Shown here piece by piece: positions 60,614 through 61,473 of a stretch of 61,473 bases of DNA. The notes beneath the pieces are model-generated. The model saw only the letters and a program-made list of their open reading frames with translations. It was not told the DNA's origin and ran no database searches. A program made the position numbers and the translations under genes. This DNA is from Tsukamurella pulmonis (GTDB lineage: Bacteria > Actinomycetota > Actinomycetes > Mycobacteriales > Mycobacteriaceae): NCBI RefSeq assembly GCF_900103175.1, contig NZ_FNLF01000001.1, positions 1 to 61,473 of the forward strand, written 5' to 3'. How positions within the stretch are numbered: position 1 is the stretch's first letter; each line of letters opens with the position of its first letter.

Positions 60614-61473
60614 GCACTGATCGGGTCGTGATCGTCGGCGCAAGCCACGCCGGCGCACAGCTGGCGGCCAATTTGCGCAAGGAGAAGTGGGCTGGAGACA
60701 TCCTGCTGATCGGCGACGAGGGCCGCCTGCCGTATCAGCGGCCGCCGCTGTCCAAGGCATACCTGGCCGGCGATTGCCATCTCGACGATGTCGCGATCCG
60801 AAGCCACCAGTTCTACGACAAGCAACGGATCCAGCTCGTCGACGGAACCGTAACCTCGATCGACCGTGCCGAACGAACCGTCACTCTCGGCAACAACGAC
60901 GCGGTGTCCTACTCGAAGTTGGCCCTGTGCACCGGCGCTCGAGCTCGCGCACTGCCCGTCCCTGGGGCCGATCTGCCGGGCGTGCACTATCTGCGCACCG
61001 CCACCGACGTCGAGGCCATCCGCGCCGCCGCGGTCCCGGGTTCGCGGGTCGTCATTGTCGGCGGCGGGTACATCGGCCTGGAGACAGCGGCCTCGCTTCG
61101 AACCCTGGGTGTCGAAGTGACCGTCCTGGAGGCGGCAGGACGCGTACTCGAACGTGTCACGGCGCCCGTCGTGTCGGAATTCTTCGATCGAATTCACCGC
61201 GAGAAGGGTGTCGACGTACGGATCGACGCAATCGTCGAGGGGTTCCGCGGCGACAAACGAGTCGCCAGCGTTGTCCTCGCCGGTGGAGAAACGCTGGCCG
61301 CTGACCTGGTCATCGTCGGCGTCGGCGTCATTCCGAACACGGAGCTCGCAGCAGCTGCGGGCATCGACGTCGAAAACGGCATCCTCGTCGACGACCGCGC
61401 TCGTAGCAGCGATCCTGACATCGTCGCAGCCGGCGACTGCGCCAACCACCGAATCGAGCGGTACGGGAGACGT
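60610..61473 (+). CDS. Ferredoxin reductase (FAD), truncated by the window end
   Basis: The open frame continues past the window; 288 residues are seen of about 400. It begins [10 protein letters not shown] (FAD-binding Rossmann) and has Y-Q-R-P-P-L-S-K near 43. Near 147 the NAD-binding [15 protein letters not shown] appears. [10 protein letters not shown] and A-A-G-D-C-A follow near the edge. This is the putidaredoxin/rhodocoxin reductase family that passes electrons from NADH to the ferredoxin. The GTG at 60610 overlaps the P450 stop (GTGA). It completes the three-protein P450 system. Confidence 0.93.
   Translation, partial: MSTDRVVIVGASHAGAQLAANLRKEKWAGDILLIGDEGRLPYQRPPLSKAYLAGDCHLDDVAIRSHQFYDKQRIQLVDGTVTSIDRAERTVTLGNNDAVSYSKLALCTGARARALPVPGADLPGVHYLRTATDVEAIRAAAVPGSRVVIVGGGYIGLETAASLRTLGVEVTVLEAAGRVLERVTAPVVSEFFDRIHREKGVDVRIDAIVEGFRGDKRVASVVLAGGETLAADLVIVGVGVIPNTELAAAAGIDVENGILVDDRARSSDPDIVAAGDCANHRIERYGRR

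Overview
The window is high-GC actinobacterial DNA. Gene content and order point to a mycolic-acid bacterium of the order Mycobacteriales. Tsukamurella or a close relative is my best guess, but that is inference. The strongest clue is the near-oriC cell-growth block fhaA-fhaB-pstP-rodA-pbpA-pknA-pknB, followed by trpG, crgA, a PH-domain membrane protein, ppiA and cwsA. This gene content, order and relative orientation match the block next to gyrA in Mycobacterium tuberculosis.

Region by region: (1) 1-14.9 kb is an exopolysaccharide or surface-glycan locus. It has a nucleotide-sugar epimerase (cut by the window edge), an RmlC-like epimerase, a sugar C-methyltransferase-like protein, a PLP aminotransferase, five glycosyltransferase genes (one a GT2-GT4 fusion), a secreted GH5 glycanase, a Wzx-type flippase, a Wzz-like chain-length protein and a Wzy-type polymerase. 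(2) 15-23 kb holds scattered metabolic and stress genes: nitronate monooxygenase, a PF10118 protein, an SDR, a MaoC-like protein, a TetR regulator, photolyase, and a degenerate EAL plus DICT protein, ending with tRNA-Leu(CAG). (3) 23.3-36.5 kb is the Ser/Thr-kinase and cell-division block. (4) 36.5-39 kb has a cobalamin-riboswitch-controlled cbtBA pair and a lipoprotein. (5) 39.1-44.6 kb is a complete ergothioneine set, with egtE divergent from egtABCD. (6) 44.6-47 kb is a pair of CNNM/CBS membrane proteins.

(7) From about 47.2 kb to the right end the character changes to accessory DNA. It starts with a tRNA-tail-like, imperfectly palindromic sequence. Next comes a Tn554-type recombinase operon: an unknown protein, two tyrosine recombinases and a small TnpC-like protein. 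Divergent from it is an XRE-ImmA gene with a small orphan partner. The rest is an MmpL transporter, a TetR repressor with two perfect palindromic sites around it, a hotdog thioesterase, and an AraC regulator divergent from a ferredoxin-CYP153-ferredoxin reductase operon. The last group is an alkane/fatty-chain terminal hydroxylation system and runs off the right edge.

The first 3.7 kb and the P450 at 60.1-60.3 kb carry about eleven small indels that break otherwise well-conserved proteins. Because they cluster near both ends of the window, low-coverage contig ends are the simplest explanation, but real decay cannot be excluded from sequence alone.
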